From: Ruixingdingia sedimenti
GTDB taxonomy: Bacteria; Pseudomonadota; Alphaproteobacteria; Rhodobacterales; Rhodobacteraceae
NCBI RefSeq assembly: GCF_031432425.1
Contig: NZ_JAVKPH010000010.1
Location: forward strand, 1 to 64,000
DNA length: 64,000 bases
Direction: 5' to 3'
Positions 50,676 to 59,576 of this stretch are shown here, in pieces. The notes beneath the pieces were generated by a model. That model was not told the origin of the DNA and ran no database searches. It saw nothing but the letters and a program-made list of their open reading frames with translations. The translations under genes were made by a program, and so were the position numbers. Each line of letters begins with the position of its first letter. Position 1 is the first letter of the stretch.

Positions 50676-51707
50676 TCAGGCAAGCCGCGCGACGGCCCAC
50701 CGCGCCGCATCGGAAACCGCCGGGTCGGGGTCGTCCACCAGCGCCGCCGCCACCGCGCGCAACCCGGGCAGGCCGGAATTGCCGATGGCGTAAAGCACGT
50801 TGCGCACGAACCGGTCGCGTCCGATGCGCTTGACCGGGCTGCCGGCGAATCGGGCGCGGAAGGCCGCATCGTCCAGCCCCGCCAGTTCCGCCAGCAGGGG
50901 CGCGCCCACCCGGGGCTGATAGCCGATCTCGCCCGCCGCCTGCGCGAACTTGTTCCACGGACAGACCGCCAGACAATCGTCGCAGCCATAGATGCGGTTG
51001 CCCAGAAGGGGGCGCAACTCTGCATCCACCGGGCCCTTGTGTTCGATCGTCAGGTAGGAAATGCAGCGCCGCGCATCCAGTTGATAGGGCGCCGGAAAGG
51101 CCCCGGTGGGGCAGGCGTCCAGACAGGCGGTGCAACTGCCGCAAGTGCCGTGCGCGGGGGGATCCCTGGGCAGGTCCAGCGTGGTGAAGATCGCGCCCAG
51201 AAAGAACCAGCTGCCCATATCGCGCGACAGAAGGTTGGTGTGCTTGCCCTGCCAGCCAAGCCCCGCCGCCGCCGCCAGCGGCTTTTCCATCACCGGGGCG
51301 GTATCGACGAAGACCTTGATCCCGGTCCCCTGCCCTGCGGCGTCGATCAGCCAGCGTCCCAGACGCTTCAGCCGCCGCTTCACGATGTCATGATAATCCT
51401 TGCCCTGCGCATAGACGCTGACCGCCGCCCTGTCGCGCTGTTCCAGCACCGCCAGCGGGTCGGTTTCGGGGGTATAGACCTCTGCCAGCATGATCACCGA
51501 CCGCGCCTCGGGCCAGAGCGCCGCCGGATCGCCGCGCCAGTGCATGCGTTCGGCCATCCAGCCCATCTGCCCATGCCGGCCCTTGGCGACATATTCCGCC
51601 AGCCGCCCCGCCGCCTGCGGGATCGCGTCGGGCGCGCAGATGCCCATTGCGGCGAAGCCCTCTGCCCGCGCCTGCGCCTCCAGCCGCGCGCGCAGGTCGG
51701 CGCTCAT
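50676..51707 (-). CDS. queG: Epoxyqueuosine reductase
   Basis: Cobalamin-dependent iron-sulfur enzyme (343 residues) catalysing the final step of queuosine tRNA modification. The N-terminal half has GKDYHDIVKRRLKRLGRW and VFVDTAPVMEKPLAAAAGLGWQGKHTNLLSR, where the Asp is catalytic. Two 4Fe-4S clusters are set by CGSCTACLDACPTG and CDDCLAVCPW. The C-terminal HEAT-like segment (residues about 290-343) is shorter than in enterics. It lies 3 bases after a GST gene. Confidence 0.95.
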   Translation of the reverse strand: MSADLRARLEAQARAEGFAAMGICAPDAIPQAAGRLAEYVAKGRHGQMGWMAERMHWRGDPAALWPEARSVIMLAEVYTPETDPLAVLEQRDRAAVSVYAQGKDYHDIVKRRLKRLGRWLIDAAGQGTGIKVFVDTAPVMEKPLAAAAGLGWQGKHTNLLSRDMGSWFFLGAIFTTLDLPRDPPAHGTCGSCTACLDACPTGAFPAPYQLDARRCISYLTIEHKGPVDAELRPLLGNRIYGCDDCLAVCPWNKFAQAAGEIGYQPRVGAPLLAELAGLDDAAFRARFAGSPVKRIGRDRFVRNVLYAIGNSGLPGLRAVAAALVDDPDPAVSDAARWAVARLA

Positions 51708-51710
51708 GGC

Positions 51711-52376
51711 CTAGAAATCCAGATCGGCATAGTGCAGCGGCGGCGGAAAGCCCGGCACCTGATCGGCAAGGATCGACCGGAAAGAGGGCCGCGACTTGAT
51801 CTTGGCATACCAGTCCTTCACCGTGGCCGACCGGTTCCAGTCCACGTCCGAGATATAGTCGAGGCAGCTCAGATGCGCGGCCGCCGTGATGTCGGCCAGC
51901 GTCATCACATCGCCCGCCAGCCACCGGCGCTGATCCAGCAGCCAGCCCATGTAGTCGAGGTGGTACTTGATCCGGGTCGCACCCGATTTCACGTTGCGCG
52001 AATCCGGGTAGCCGTGGCCCATGACCTTCTTGTTGATGCGTTCGTACAGCAGTTTCGAGGTCACTTCGCCATGGAACTTGTCGTCGAACCAGGCGCAAAG
52101 CCGGCGCACCTCGTACCGGCCATCGGGATTGCGCGGCATAAGGGGGGGTTCGGGGTTGGTTTCCTCCAGATATTCGCAGATCGCCTGGCTTTCCGACAGC
52201 GTGCGCGTATCCAGCCGCAGCACCGGCACCTTGCCCGCCGGGTTGCGGCGCAGAAAATCGGCGCCCTGTTCCCAGTACCGCTCCTCGACTAGTTCCACCT
52301 CGATACGCTTTTCCCCGAGCGTGAGCCGGACCTTGCGGCAGAAGGGCGAGAGGGCGAAGTGGAAGAGGCGGTTCAT
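51711..52376 (-). CDS. Glutathione S-transferase family protein
   Basis: GST of 221 residues. N-domain: LFHFALSPFCRKVRLTLGEKRI with a Ser/Cys-type active site (SPFCRK, as in beta/omega classes), NPAGKVPVL and LSESQAICEYLEE. C-domain: WLAGDVMTLADITAAAHLSCLDYI. The Cys in the active-site loop suggests thiol transferase or dehydroascorbate-type activity rather than classical conjugation. It is probably co-transcribed with queG. The ATG at 52376 gives the normal N-terminus. Confidence 0.92.
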   Translation of the reverse strand: MNRLFHFALSPFCRKVRLTLGEKRIEVELVEERYWEQGADFLRRNPAGKVPVLRLDTRTLSESQAICEYLEETNPEPPLMPRNPDGRYEVRRLCAWFDDKFHGEVTSKLLYERINKKVMGHGYPDSRNVKSGATRIKYHLDYMGWLLDQRRWLAGDVMTLADITAAAHLSCLDYISDVDWNRSATVKDWYAKIKSRPSFRSILADQVPGFPPPLHYADLDF

Positions 52377-52425
52377 GGCGGGCCTTTGTGCTTTTCCCCT
52401 TCCTAGCCGCGACCGGGCGGCAAGT

Positions 52426-53184
52426 TCAATCCCGCGGCGCGGGGGCCGGCCCGAAACAGCCCGCGCGGCCATCGGCGCGGATGGTTTCCGCCCCGTCGAG
52501 AATGGCGGCGGCGCGGCGGCGCAGGAAATCGGTGGGTTTGGCCGGGTTGCGGTCCTTGGGCGCGGGCAGGGCGGCGGCAAGGCGGGCGGCCTGCGTGGGG
52601 GTCAGTTTCGCGGCGTCGGTGTTGAAATAGTGTTCCGCCGCCGCCTGCACCCCGAACACGCCCGCGTCGAATTCGGCGACGTTCAGGTAGACCTCCAGGA
52701 TCCGCCGCTTGGACCAGAAGGTTTCCACCACCGGGGTGATCACCGCCTCCAGCGCCTTGCGGCCCCAGTTGCGCCCGTGCCAGAGGAACACGTTCTTCAC
52801 CACCTGCTGCGTGATGGTGGAGGCCCCGCGCCCCGTGCCCTCGTCCAGCGCGCGGCGGATCGCCACCATGTCGAAGCCCCAGTGCAGGCAGAAATTCGCA
52901 TCCTCTGCCGCCACCACGGCGCGGGCCATCACCGGGGCGATTTCGTCCATGTCGGTCCAGTCGTAGCGGATACCGTCGAGGCGCGCGGATTCCTGCAACA
53001 TGTAGGGCGTGCGCGGCGGGGGCAGCATGGCAAAGACCAGCACCGCCAGCAGGATCAGCACCCAGACCCCGGCCACCACCCGCAGCATCCAGCGCAACAC
53101 GAACCGCAGCGCCCGGCGGCGGGGCCGGGCGGTGGAAGGCGCGGCCGCCTTCTTGCGCGTCTCTGCCTTGCGCGTCTGTGCCAT
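52426..53184 (-). CDS. mtgA: Monofunctional peptidoglycan glycosyltransferase
   Basis: GT51 enzyme of 252 residues that polymerises lipid II without a transpeptidase domain. A basic cytoplasmic tail (1-30) and one membrane helix (about 31-53) precede the domain with catalytic Glu in AAEDANFCLHWGFD (replacing the usual EDxxFxxHxG), then GGSTITQQ-like GASTITQQVVKNVFLW, RKALEAVITPVVETFWSKRRILEVYLNVAEF and the closing AARLAAALPAPKDRNP. It complements the class A PBP encoded at 13 kb. Confidence 0.95.
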   Translation of the reverse strand: MAQTRKAETRKKAAAPSTARPRRRALRFVLRWMLRVVAGVWVLILLAVLVFAMLPPPRTPYMLQESARLDGIRYDWTDMDEIAPVMARAVVAAEDANFCLHWGFDMVAIRRALDEGTGRGASTITQQVVKNVFLWHGRNWGRKALEAVITPVVETFWSKRRILEVYLNVAEFDAGVFGVQAAAEHYFNTDAAKLTPTQAARLAAALPAPKDRNPAKPTDFLRRRAAAILDGAETIRADGRAGCFGPAPAPRD

Positions 53185-53200
53185 CGCCGCAGCATAGAGA

Positions 53201-53235
53201 CAAAGCCCCCCGCCGGGTCAAGCGATGCGGCGGGG
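53201..53235 (-). terminator. Candidate terminator of the Hint-protein gene
   Basis: On the minus strand CCCCGCCG pairs with CGGCGGGG (53235-53228 and 53215-53208; 12-base loop), followed by GGCTTTG. It lies between the Hint stop and the mtgA start. Confidence 0.5.
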
Positions 53236-53244
53236 CGGGCGCCG

Positions 53245-54165
53245 TCAGGCGCGCAGCAACGCGGCCTCGTGCCGGCGCAGGACGGGGCGGGCCACGGGGC
53301 TGTTCGCGGCGCCTGCAAGGCCGGGGAACAGCGCCAGCACCTCTGCCCGCAATGCGGCGTCACCCCCCAGCATCCGCCCGCCGGGGTGGAAACTTTCGCT
53401 CAGCGCGCCTTCGGACCAGACCAGTTCGTGCCGGTCGAACAGCAGATGGACATAGCGCACCCGCGCCCGGGGCGCGCGCGTGATGCTGCGGCCGTTGACC
53501 AGATGGACCGCCGCCACCAGCACCTCGGGCGCGCCGAACAGCAGGTCGGCCCGCCAGCCCGTCACCAGCATCCGGTGCCGGGGCGACACCAGCAGTTCGC
53601 GCGCATTGCCCAAGGCCCCCGGCGCAAAGCGGATCGGGGCGAAACTTCCCTGCCCCGGCACATCGCGCGCACCCGCCCAACGGATCGCCTGCGGCCCGTG
53701 GTCGAGCGTCAGCACCATGTCGCCGGGGCGCAGATCCTCTGCCCGCCGGGCGCCGTCGGGGGTGGCGATCAGGGTGCCCGCGACGAAACAGGGCACCGTC
53801 CCGCCCCCGCCCGCGGGGATCGCATAATCCGGTACGCTGACCGTGACCCAGGTGGACCCGGTGAAGGTGGCGGTGGTCAGGGGCTGGCCATCGGTGGGAA
53901 TGAACACCGCGCCGGGCGCGCCGCTCAGATAGAAGGTCGTCCCGGTGATCGTGACCGGGCCCTGCGGCGTGGCCACGGTGACGGTATCGCCGGGCCAGAT
54001 CGCGGTGATGGTCCGGCCCGCGACCAGATCGCCCGACTGCCAGCGCAGCACCCCGTCGTCATTCGCATCGGTGACGGTGATCGTTTCGAGCACGAGCATC
54101 TGGCCCGCGGGGGGCGGCGCCGCGGGGTCCATCCGCCAGAACAGAAGTTGATAGGTCTGCGCCAT
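53245..54165 (-). CDS. Hint-domain (hedgehog/intein-like) protein
   Basis: Protein of 306 residues. The N-terminal half (1-125) is a beta-rich Gly/Thr/Asp segment with no signal peptide (VLETITVTDANDDGVLRWQSGDLV). The second half begins at VPCFVAGTLIATPDGARRAEDLRPGDMVLTLD, the start of a Hint/intein splicing fold with nucleophile Cys, and ends with VSPRHRMLVTG, NGRSITRAP and a tail lacking a C-extein HN. Such proteins are numerous in Rhodobacteraceae, and I recall links with RTX-like secreted proteins. Autoprocessing at the Cys is plausible. Lack of a signal peptide makes type I secretion a possibility; the exporter pair at 16.9 kb is the only candidate in the window. Confidence 0.85.
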   Translation of the reverse strand: MAQTYQLLFWRMDPAAPPPAGQMLVLETITVTDANDDGVLRWQSGDLVAGRTITAIWPGDTVTVATPQGPVTITGTTFYLSGAPGAVFIPTDGQPLTTATFTGSTWVTVSVPDYAIPAGGGGTVPCFVAGTLIATPDGARRAEDLRPGDMVLTLDHGPQAIRWAGARDVPGQGSFAPIRFAPGALGNARELLVSPRHRMLVTGWRADLLFGAPEVLVAAVHLVNGRSITRAPRARVRYVHLLFDRHELVWSEGALSESFHPGGRMLGGDAALRAEVLALFPGLAGAANSPVARPVLRRHEAALLRA

Positions 54166-54250
54166 TGCCTGTCTCCGCTACCGGGGGCTGACATTGCCGG
54201 AACGGGGCGGGAACGGAACGGGAATATCCTGTCAATTCGATGAAAACAAA

Positions 54251-54280
54251 GAAAAACCCCGCAGCTTTCGCCGCGGGGTT
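54251..54280 (-). terminator. Intrinsic terminator of gltB
   Basis: On the minus strand AACCCCGC pairs with GCGGGGTT (54280-54273 and 54262-54255), followed by TTTCTTTG. It lies 23 bases after the gltB stop. Confidence 0.9.
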
Positions 54281-54302
54281 CCAGTGTTTTCCGTGCCTTG
54301 GC

Positions 54303-57300
54303 CTATTCGGCGGGCATCGCCTGCGGTTCGTCCGACAGCGGATGCGGCAGGTGGCGCAGCATCTCTTTCGGGCAGACCTGAAGGAAATTGGCGCGCTCTG
54401 CCGCCCAGTCCTGAAGGATCGATTCGGCCCGGCGGCTGCCGGTCTCGGCGTGGTGGCGCTCGATCAGTTCGCGCAGTTGCGCCTCCCAGTGCGGGTGGCT
54501 GACGGCGCAGGTGAGAAGGGTTTCGAGGTTCATGTAATCCTCTGCCACGCCGTCCGGGTCATAGACATAGGCCATGCCCCCGGTCATCCCCGCGCCGAAG
54601 TTCGCCCCGATGGACCCGAGGATCACCGCCACCCCGCCGGTCATGTATTCGCAACCGTTGGACCCGCAGCCCTCGATCACCACCTTCGCGCCGGAATTGC
54701 GCACCGCGAACCGTTCGCCCGCGCGGCCGGCGGCGAACAGATGGCCGTCCGTCGCGCCATACAGCACCGTGTTGCCGATGATCGTGTTCGCCGCGGCCTC
54801 CAGCGGCGAGTTCATCGGCGGGCGCACCACGATCATGCCGCCCGACAGGCCCTTGCCGACATAATCGTTGGCATCGCCCGCGACCTCGATCTTGAGCCCC
54901 GGCGCCGCGAAGGCGCCGAGCGACTGGCCCGCGCTGCCGGTCAGCTTGACCGTCAGGTGGTCGGGTTGCAGGCTGTTGCGCATGCCGAACTTGCGCACGA
55001 TATGGCTGGCCGCCCGCGTGCCGATGGTGCGGTGGGTGTTCCGCACGGCATAGGACAGCTGCATCTTTTCGCCATCCTCGAAGAAGCGCGCCCCGTCGCG
55101 GACGATTTCGGCGTCGAGCGTATCCGGCACCGCGTTGCGCGGTTTCGAGCGGTCGTAGGTGATGCGGTTCGCGCCGTCCACGGTGATCAAGAGCGGGTTG
55201 AGGTCGAGGTCATCGAGGCTCGCCGCGCCGCGGCTGATCTGCACCAGCAGGTCGGCCCGGCCGATGATCTCGTCCAGCGACCGCGCACCGATGGAGGCCA
55301 GCAGTTCGCGCACCTCCTGCGCGTAGAAGGTGATCAGGTTCACCACCTTGTCGGCGCTGCCGGTGAACTTGGCCCGCAGCGCCGGGTCCTGCGTGCAGAC
55401 GCCGACCGGGCAGGTGTTCGACTGGCATTGCCGCACCATGATGCAGCCCATGGCGATCAGCGCGGCGGTGCCGATGCCGTATTCCTCGGCCCCCATCATC
55501 GCGGCGATGATGATGTCGCGCCCCGTGCGCAGGCCGCCATCGGTGCGCAGCGTCACCCGCTCGCGCAGGTTGTTCATGGCAAGAACCTGATGCGCCTCGG
55601 TCAGCCCCATTTCCCACGGCAGGCCCGCATATTTGATGCTGGTCGCCGGGCTGGCCCCGGTGCCGCCGTTGTGGCCCGAGATCAGGATGATGTCGGCCTT
55701 GGCCTTGGCCACCCCGGCGGCGATGGTGCCAACGCCGGAGGACGACACCAGCTTCACCGTCACCTTGCAGCGCGGGTTGATCTGCTTGAGATCGTAGATC
55801 AGCTGCGCCAGATCCTCGATGGAATAGATGTCGTGGTGCGGCGGGGGGCTGATCAGCGTCACGCCCTTGGTGGAATGGCGCAGCCGGGCGATCAGGTCGG
55901 TGACTTTCAGCCCCGGCAACTGCCCGCCCTCGCCGGGTTTTGCGCCTTGGGCGACCTTGATTTCCAGTTCCTCGCAGGCGTTCAGGTATTCCGCCGTCAC
56001 CCCGAACCTACCGCTCGCCACCTGCTTGATCTTGGCGCAGGGGTTGTCGCCGTTGGGGAAGGGGTGCTGATGCGCCGGATCCTCGCCGCCCTCGCCGCTG
56101 TCGGACTTGGCGCCGATCCGGTTCATGGCGATGTTCAGCGTCATATGCGCCTCGGGCGACAGCGCGCCGAGCGACATGCCCGGGGTTACGAACCGCTTGC
56201 GGATCGAGGTGATGGATTCCACCTCTTCGATCGGCACCGGCTTGCCGAGCGGCTTGATGTCCAAGAGGTCGCGCAGGTGGATCGGCGGGTTGGCCCGCAT
56301 CGTCGCGGAATACTGCTTCCACATCTCATAGGATGCGCGGTCGCAGGCCGATTGCAGCAGGTGCATGGTCTGCGCTTCCCACGCATGTTTCTCGCCCGTC
56401 CGGCGCGCCTTGTAGAAGCCGCCGATGGGCAGAACGCTGTCGCCCGCGCGCCAGCCCCGCGCATGGACCTGTTCCAGCTTTTGCTGGATGCCGGTCACGC
56501 CGATGCCGGAAATGCGGCTGTGCATGCCGGGGAAATATTCCGCCACCATCGCGCGGCTCAGGCCCACGGCCTCGAAGTTCAGGCCGCCGCGGTAGGAGGA
56601 GATGACGGAAATCCCCATCTTCGACATGATCTTGAGCAGCCCGGCATCCACCGCATCGCGATAGCGGCGCACGGCCTCTACCAGCGAGCCTTCCAGCAGG
56701 CCGCGGGTGATGCGGTCGCTGATGCTGTCCTGCGCCAGATAGGCGTTGACCGTGGTCGCGCCGCAGCCGATCAGCACCGCGAAATAATGCGGGTCGATGC
56801 ATTCGGCGGACCGCACGTTGAGGCTGGTGAAGGTCCGCAGGCCCTTGCGCGTCAGCCAGCTGTGCACCGCGCTGGTGGCGAGGATCATGGGCATGGCCAC
56901 GCGGTCCTCGTCCTGATGCTGGTCGGTCAGCACCAGATGGCCCGCGCCCGAACGCACGGCGTCCTCCGCCTCTGCCCGGATGCGTTCCAGCCCCTGACGC
57001 AGCGCATCGGGCTGGCCATCGGCGGGGAAGGTGCAGTCGATGACCGTGACCTGCGGGCCGAACTGGCGCACCATTTCATCGAATTCCGCATTGGCGATGA
57101 AGGGGCTTTCCAGCACCAGGATCTCGGTCTGGCTGCCATCCTCGTCCAGCACGTTCTTGAGGTTGCCGAAGCGGGTCTTGAGGCTCATCACCCGGCTTTC
57201 GCGCAAGGAATCGATGGGCGGGTTCGTGACCTGGCTGAAGTTCTGGCGGAAATAGTGGCTCAGCGGGCGATAGACCTTGGACAGGACCGCCGGCGGCGTG

Positions 57301-58841
57301 TCGTCGCCCATCGAGGCGATCATTTCCTTGCCGTCCTCGGCCATCGGGGCAAGGACCTGTTCCAGTTCCTCCAGCGTATAGCCCGCGGCGATCTGGCGGC
57401 GGCGCAGGTCGGCCCCCGTGAACATCGCGGTTTCAGGCAGCGCATCGAGCGTGGGGGAAAGTTCCACCACCTTTTCGATCCATTCGCCGAAGGGCTGGCT
57501 GGCGGCCAGTTTGTCCTTGAGCGCGCGGTCGTGGTAGAGCTTGCCTTCGGCCATATCCACCGCGATCATCTGCCCGGGGCCGAGCGCGCCCTTTTCACGC
57601 ACGCTCGCCTCGTCCACCGGCACCATCCCGGCCTCGGACCCCGCGATCAGCAACCCGTCGCCGGTGATGACATAGCGCATGGGCCGCAGCCCGTTGCGGT
57701 CCAGCCCGCCGCAAACCCACCGGCCATCCGTCATCGCCAGCGCCGCGGGGCCGTCCCAGGGTTCCATGACGGCGTTGCAATAGGCGTACATGTCGGCCCA
57801 GGCCTTGGGCATCTCGACGGTCGATTTGCTCCATGCCTCGGGCACCAGCATGGTCTTGGTCATCGGCGCGTTGCGGCCGGACCGGACCATCAGTTCGAAC
57901 ACCGCATCCAGCGCGCCCGAATCCGAGGTGCCCGAGGGGATGATGGGCTTGATGTCCTCTGCCATCTCGCCGAACGCGCTCGACGCCATGCGGATCTCGT
58001 GGCTGCGCATCCAGTTGACGTTGCCCTTCAGCGTGTTGATCTCGCCGTTGTGGGCCAGCATGCGGAAGGGCTGCGCCAGCCACCATTGCGGGAAGGTGTT
58101 GGTCGAATACCGCTGGTGATAGATGGCGAAGGCGCTTTCGAACCGTTCGTCCTCCAGATCGGGATAGAAGGTGGCGACCTGTTCGGCCAGCATCATCCCC
58201 TTGTAGATCACGCTGCGGCAGGACAGCGAACAGAGGTAGAGCCCGCTGATCTGCGCCGCGATGGCGGCCTTCTCGATCCGGCGGCGGATGATGTACAACT
58301 CGCGCTCGAACTGTTCGCGGTCGATGTCCTTTTCGCAGCGGATCAGGATCTGTTCGATTTCCGGCCGGGTGGCGTTGGCCTTTTCGCCCAGAACCGAGGT
58401 GTCCACCGGCACGTGGCGCCAGCCGTAGATATAATGGCCCATGCGCAGCACCTCGGATTCCACGATGGTGCGGCAACGTTCCTGCGCGCCGAAATCGGTG
58501 CGCGGCAGGAACACCTGGCCCACCGCGATCCATTTGTCGGGTGCGGGTTCGTGCCCCGTGCTGCGGACCTGATCGTAGAAGAACCGCACCGGGATCTGCA
58601 CATGGATCCCCGCGCCGTCGCCGGTCTTGCCATCGGCATCCACCGCGCCGCGGTGCCATACGGCCTTGAGCGCGTCGATCCCCGCCTGCACCACCCGGCG
58701 GCTCGGCGCGCCGTCGATCGACACCACCAGCCCCACCCCGCAGGAGGCGTGTTCGTCCTCTGCCCGGTAGAGGCTGTTTTCGGCCATCCACGCGCGCTTG
58801 GTCTCTTCCGCGGCAACCCAGGCTTCATCGTAGATCGTCAT
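54303..58841 (-). CDS. gltB: Glutamate synthase (NADPH) large subunit
   Basis: GltB (1512 residues) with GltD converts glutamine and 2-oxoglutarate into two glutamates. A 33-residue propeptide precedes the mature Cys34 in HASCGVGLVVS, the nucleophile of the class II amidotransferase domain. Further on are the central domain, the FMN domain (SGEGGEDPAH, KVTDLIARLRHSTKGVTLISPPPHHDIYSIEDL, GHNGGTGASPATSIKYAGLPWEMGL), the 3Fe-4S cysteines in MGCIMVRQCQSNTCPVGVC, and the GXGXG beta-helix near the C-terminus (GLSGGMIVVRPP, EGCGSNGCEYMTGG). Length is normal. It follows gltD with a secreted-protein gene between. Confidence 0.97.
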   Translation of the reverse strand: MTIYDEAWVAAEETKRAWMAENSLYRAEDEHASCGVGLVVSIDGAPSRRVVQAGIDALKAVWHRGAVDADGKTGDGAGIHVQIPVRFFYDQVRSTGHEPAPDKWIAVGQVFLPRTDFGAQERCRTIVESEVLRMGHYIYGWRHVPVDTSVLGEKANATRPEIEQILIRCEKDIDREQFERELYIIRRRIEKAAIAAQISGLYLCSLSCRSVIYKGMMLAEQVATFYPDLEDERFESAFAIYHQRYSTNTFPQWWLAQPFRMLAHNGEINTLKGNVNWMRSHEIRMASSAFGEMAEDIKPIIPSGTSDSGALDAVFELMVRSGRNAPMTKTMLVPEAWSKSTVEMPKAWADMYAYCNAVMEPWDGPAALAMTDGRWVCGGLDRNGLRPMRYVITGDGLLIAGSEAGMVPVDEASVREKGALGPGQMIAVDMAEGKLYHDRALKDKLAASQPFGEWIEKVVELSPTLDALPETAMFTGADLRRRQIAAGYTLEELEQVLAPMAEDGKEMIASMGDDTPPAVLSKVYRPLSHYFRQNFSQVTNPPIDSLRESRVMSLKTRFGNLKNVLDEDGSQTEILVLESPFIANAEFDEMVRQFGPQVTVIDCTFPADGQPDALRQGLERIRAEAEDAVRSGAGHLVLTDQHQDEDRVAMPMILATSAVHSWLTRKGLRTFTSLNVRSAECIDPHYFAVLIGCGATTVNAYLAQDSISDRITRGLLEGSLVEAVRRYRDAVDAGLLKIMSKMGISVISSYRGGLNFEAVGLSRAMVAEYFPGMHSRISGIGVTGIQQKLEQVHARGWRAGDSVLPIGGFYKARRTGEKHAWEAQTMHLLQSACDRASYEMWKQYSATMRANPPIHLRDLLDIKPLGKPVPIEEVESITSIRKRFVTPGMSLGALSPEAHMTLNIAMNRIGAKSDSGEGGEDPAHQHPFPNGDNPCAKIKQVASGRFGVTAEYLNACEELEIKVAQGAKPGEGGQLPGLKVTDLIARLRHSTKGVTLISPPPHHDIYSIEDLAQLIYDLKQINPRCKVTVKLVSSSGVGTIAAGVAKAKADIILISGHNGGTGASPATSIKYAGLPWEMGLTEAHQVLAMNNLRERVTLRTDGGLRTGRDIIIAAMMGAEEYGIGTAALIAMGCIMVRQCQSNTCPVGVCTQDPALRAKFTGSADKVVNLITFYAQEVRELLASIGARSLDEIIGRADLLVQISRGAASLDDLDLNPLLITVDGANRITYDRSKPRNAVPDTLDAEIVRDGARFFEDGEKMQLSYAVRNTHRTIGTRAASHIVRKFGMRNSLQPDHLTVKLTGSAGQSLGAFAAPGLKIEVAGDANDYVGKGLSGGMIVVRPPMNSPLEAAANTIIGNTVLYGATDGHLFAAGRAGERFAVRNSGAKVVIEGCGSNGCEYMTGGVAVILGSIGANFGAGMTGGMAYVYDPDGVAEDYMNLETLLTCAVSHPHWEAQLRELIERHHAETGSRRAESILQDWAAERANFLQVCPKEMLRHLPHPLSDEPQAMPAE

Positions 58842-58844
58842 GGC

Positions 58845-59567
58845 TCACTCCTTGGGGTCGGCAGACATTGCGCGGGCGGGGATGATGCGGGCGGGGGCCT
58901 GCGACATCATCATGCCGCAGCCGTATTTCGGTTCGGTGGCGAAGAACCCGGGCTCGCCGGGAAAGACGAATTCGACCGGGCTGTGGTCGATGGGCTGGAA
59001 CCCCTCGCCCACGTCCCATTCCGACGGGCCGGCAAAGAACAGCCGCCATTCGGAATGCACATATTCCCGCCCCCGCGCACGATGCAGCAGCGCGCCGGTA
59101 TCGGCATCGGTTTCGGAAAAGGCGAATTCGGTCATCTGCAAGGGGACGCCGTCGATCACCCGCGTCTGCCCCGCCAGCCGGTCGAACCCGTCCACAAGAC
59201 TGGCCGTGCCGTCATCGCGGACCAGCCCGAAGGAAAACGTGTCCATCCCGCTGGCCAGCAGTTCGGAAAACGACGCCGGGTCCGCCGGATCTGGCGCCAG
59301 CGACTGGCGGCGCGGGGGCGACAGGTCGACCGATTCCACCCATTGCGCCTCGTGATCGGTGCGCGAGATGAAATAGGCCCCCATCACGCCGAAATCGACG
59401 CGCCACTGGTCGCCCGGCGCATCGGCGCCGCAACGGTAGAAATTCGACAGCTTGCAGCCAAGCGCCTGCACCGTCAGAAAGCCGTCGCACCCCGCCGGCG
59501 GGGTGAAACTGCCCGCCCCTGCGGGCCCTGCGGCGAACGCCGCCCAAAGCCAGATCCAACGCCCCAT
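58845..59567 (-). CDS. Secreted conserved protein of unknown function between gltD and gltB
   Basis: Protein of 240 residues with a clear signal peptide (WIWLWAAFAAGPAGAGS, residues 1-19) and five Cys, so a disulfide-bonded periplasmic protein is likely. Segments include CDGFLTVQALGCKLSNFYRCG, WRVDFGVMGAYFISRTDHEAQWVES and PVEFVFPGEPGFFATEPKYGCGMMM. It starts 9 bases after gltD and ends 3 bases before gltB, so it is part of the operon. I recall that a similar gene occurs between gltD and gltB in relatives but know of no function. Confidence 0.85.
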   Translation of the reverse strand: MGRWIWLWAAFAAGPAGAGSFTPPAGCDGFLTVQALGCKLSNFYRCGADAPGDQWRVDFGVMGAYFISRTDHEAQWVESVDLSPPRRQSLAPDPADPASFSELLASGMDTFSFGLVRDDGTASLVDGFDRLAGQTRVIDGVPLQMTEFAFSETDADTGALLHRARGREYVHSEWRLFFAGPSEWDVGEGFQPIDHSPVEFVFPGEPGFFATEPKYGCGMMMSQAPARIIPARAMSADPKE

Positions 59568-59576
59568 CGCCGCCCC

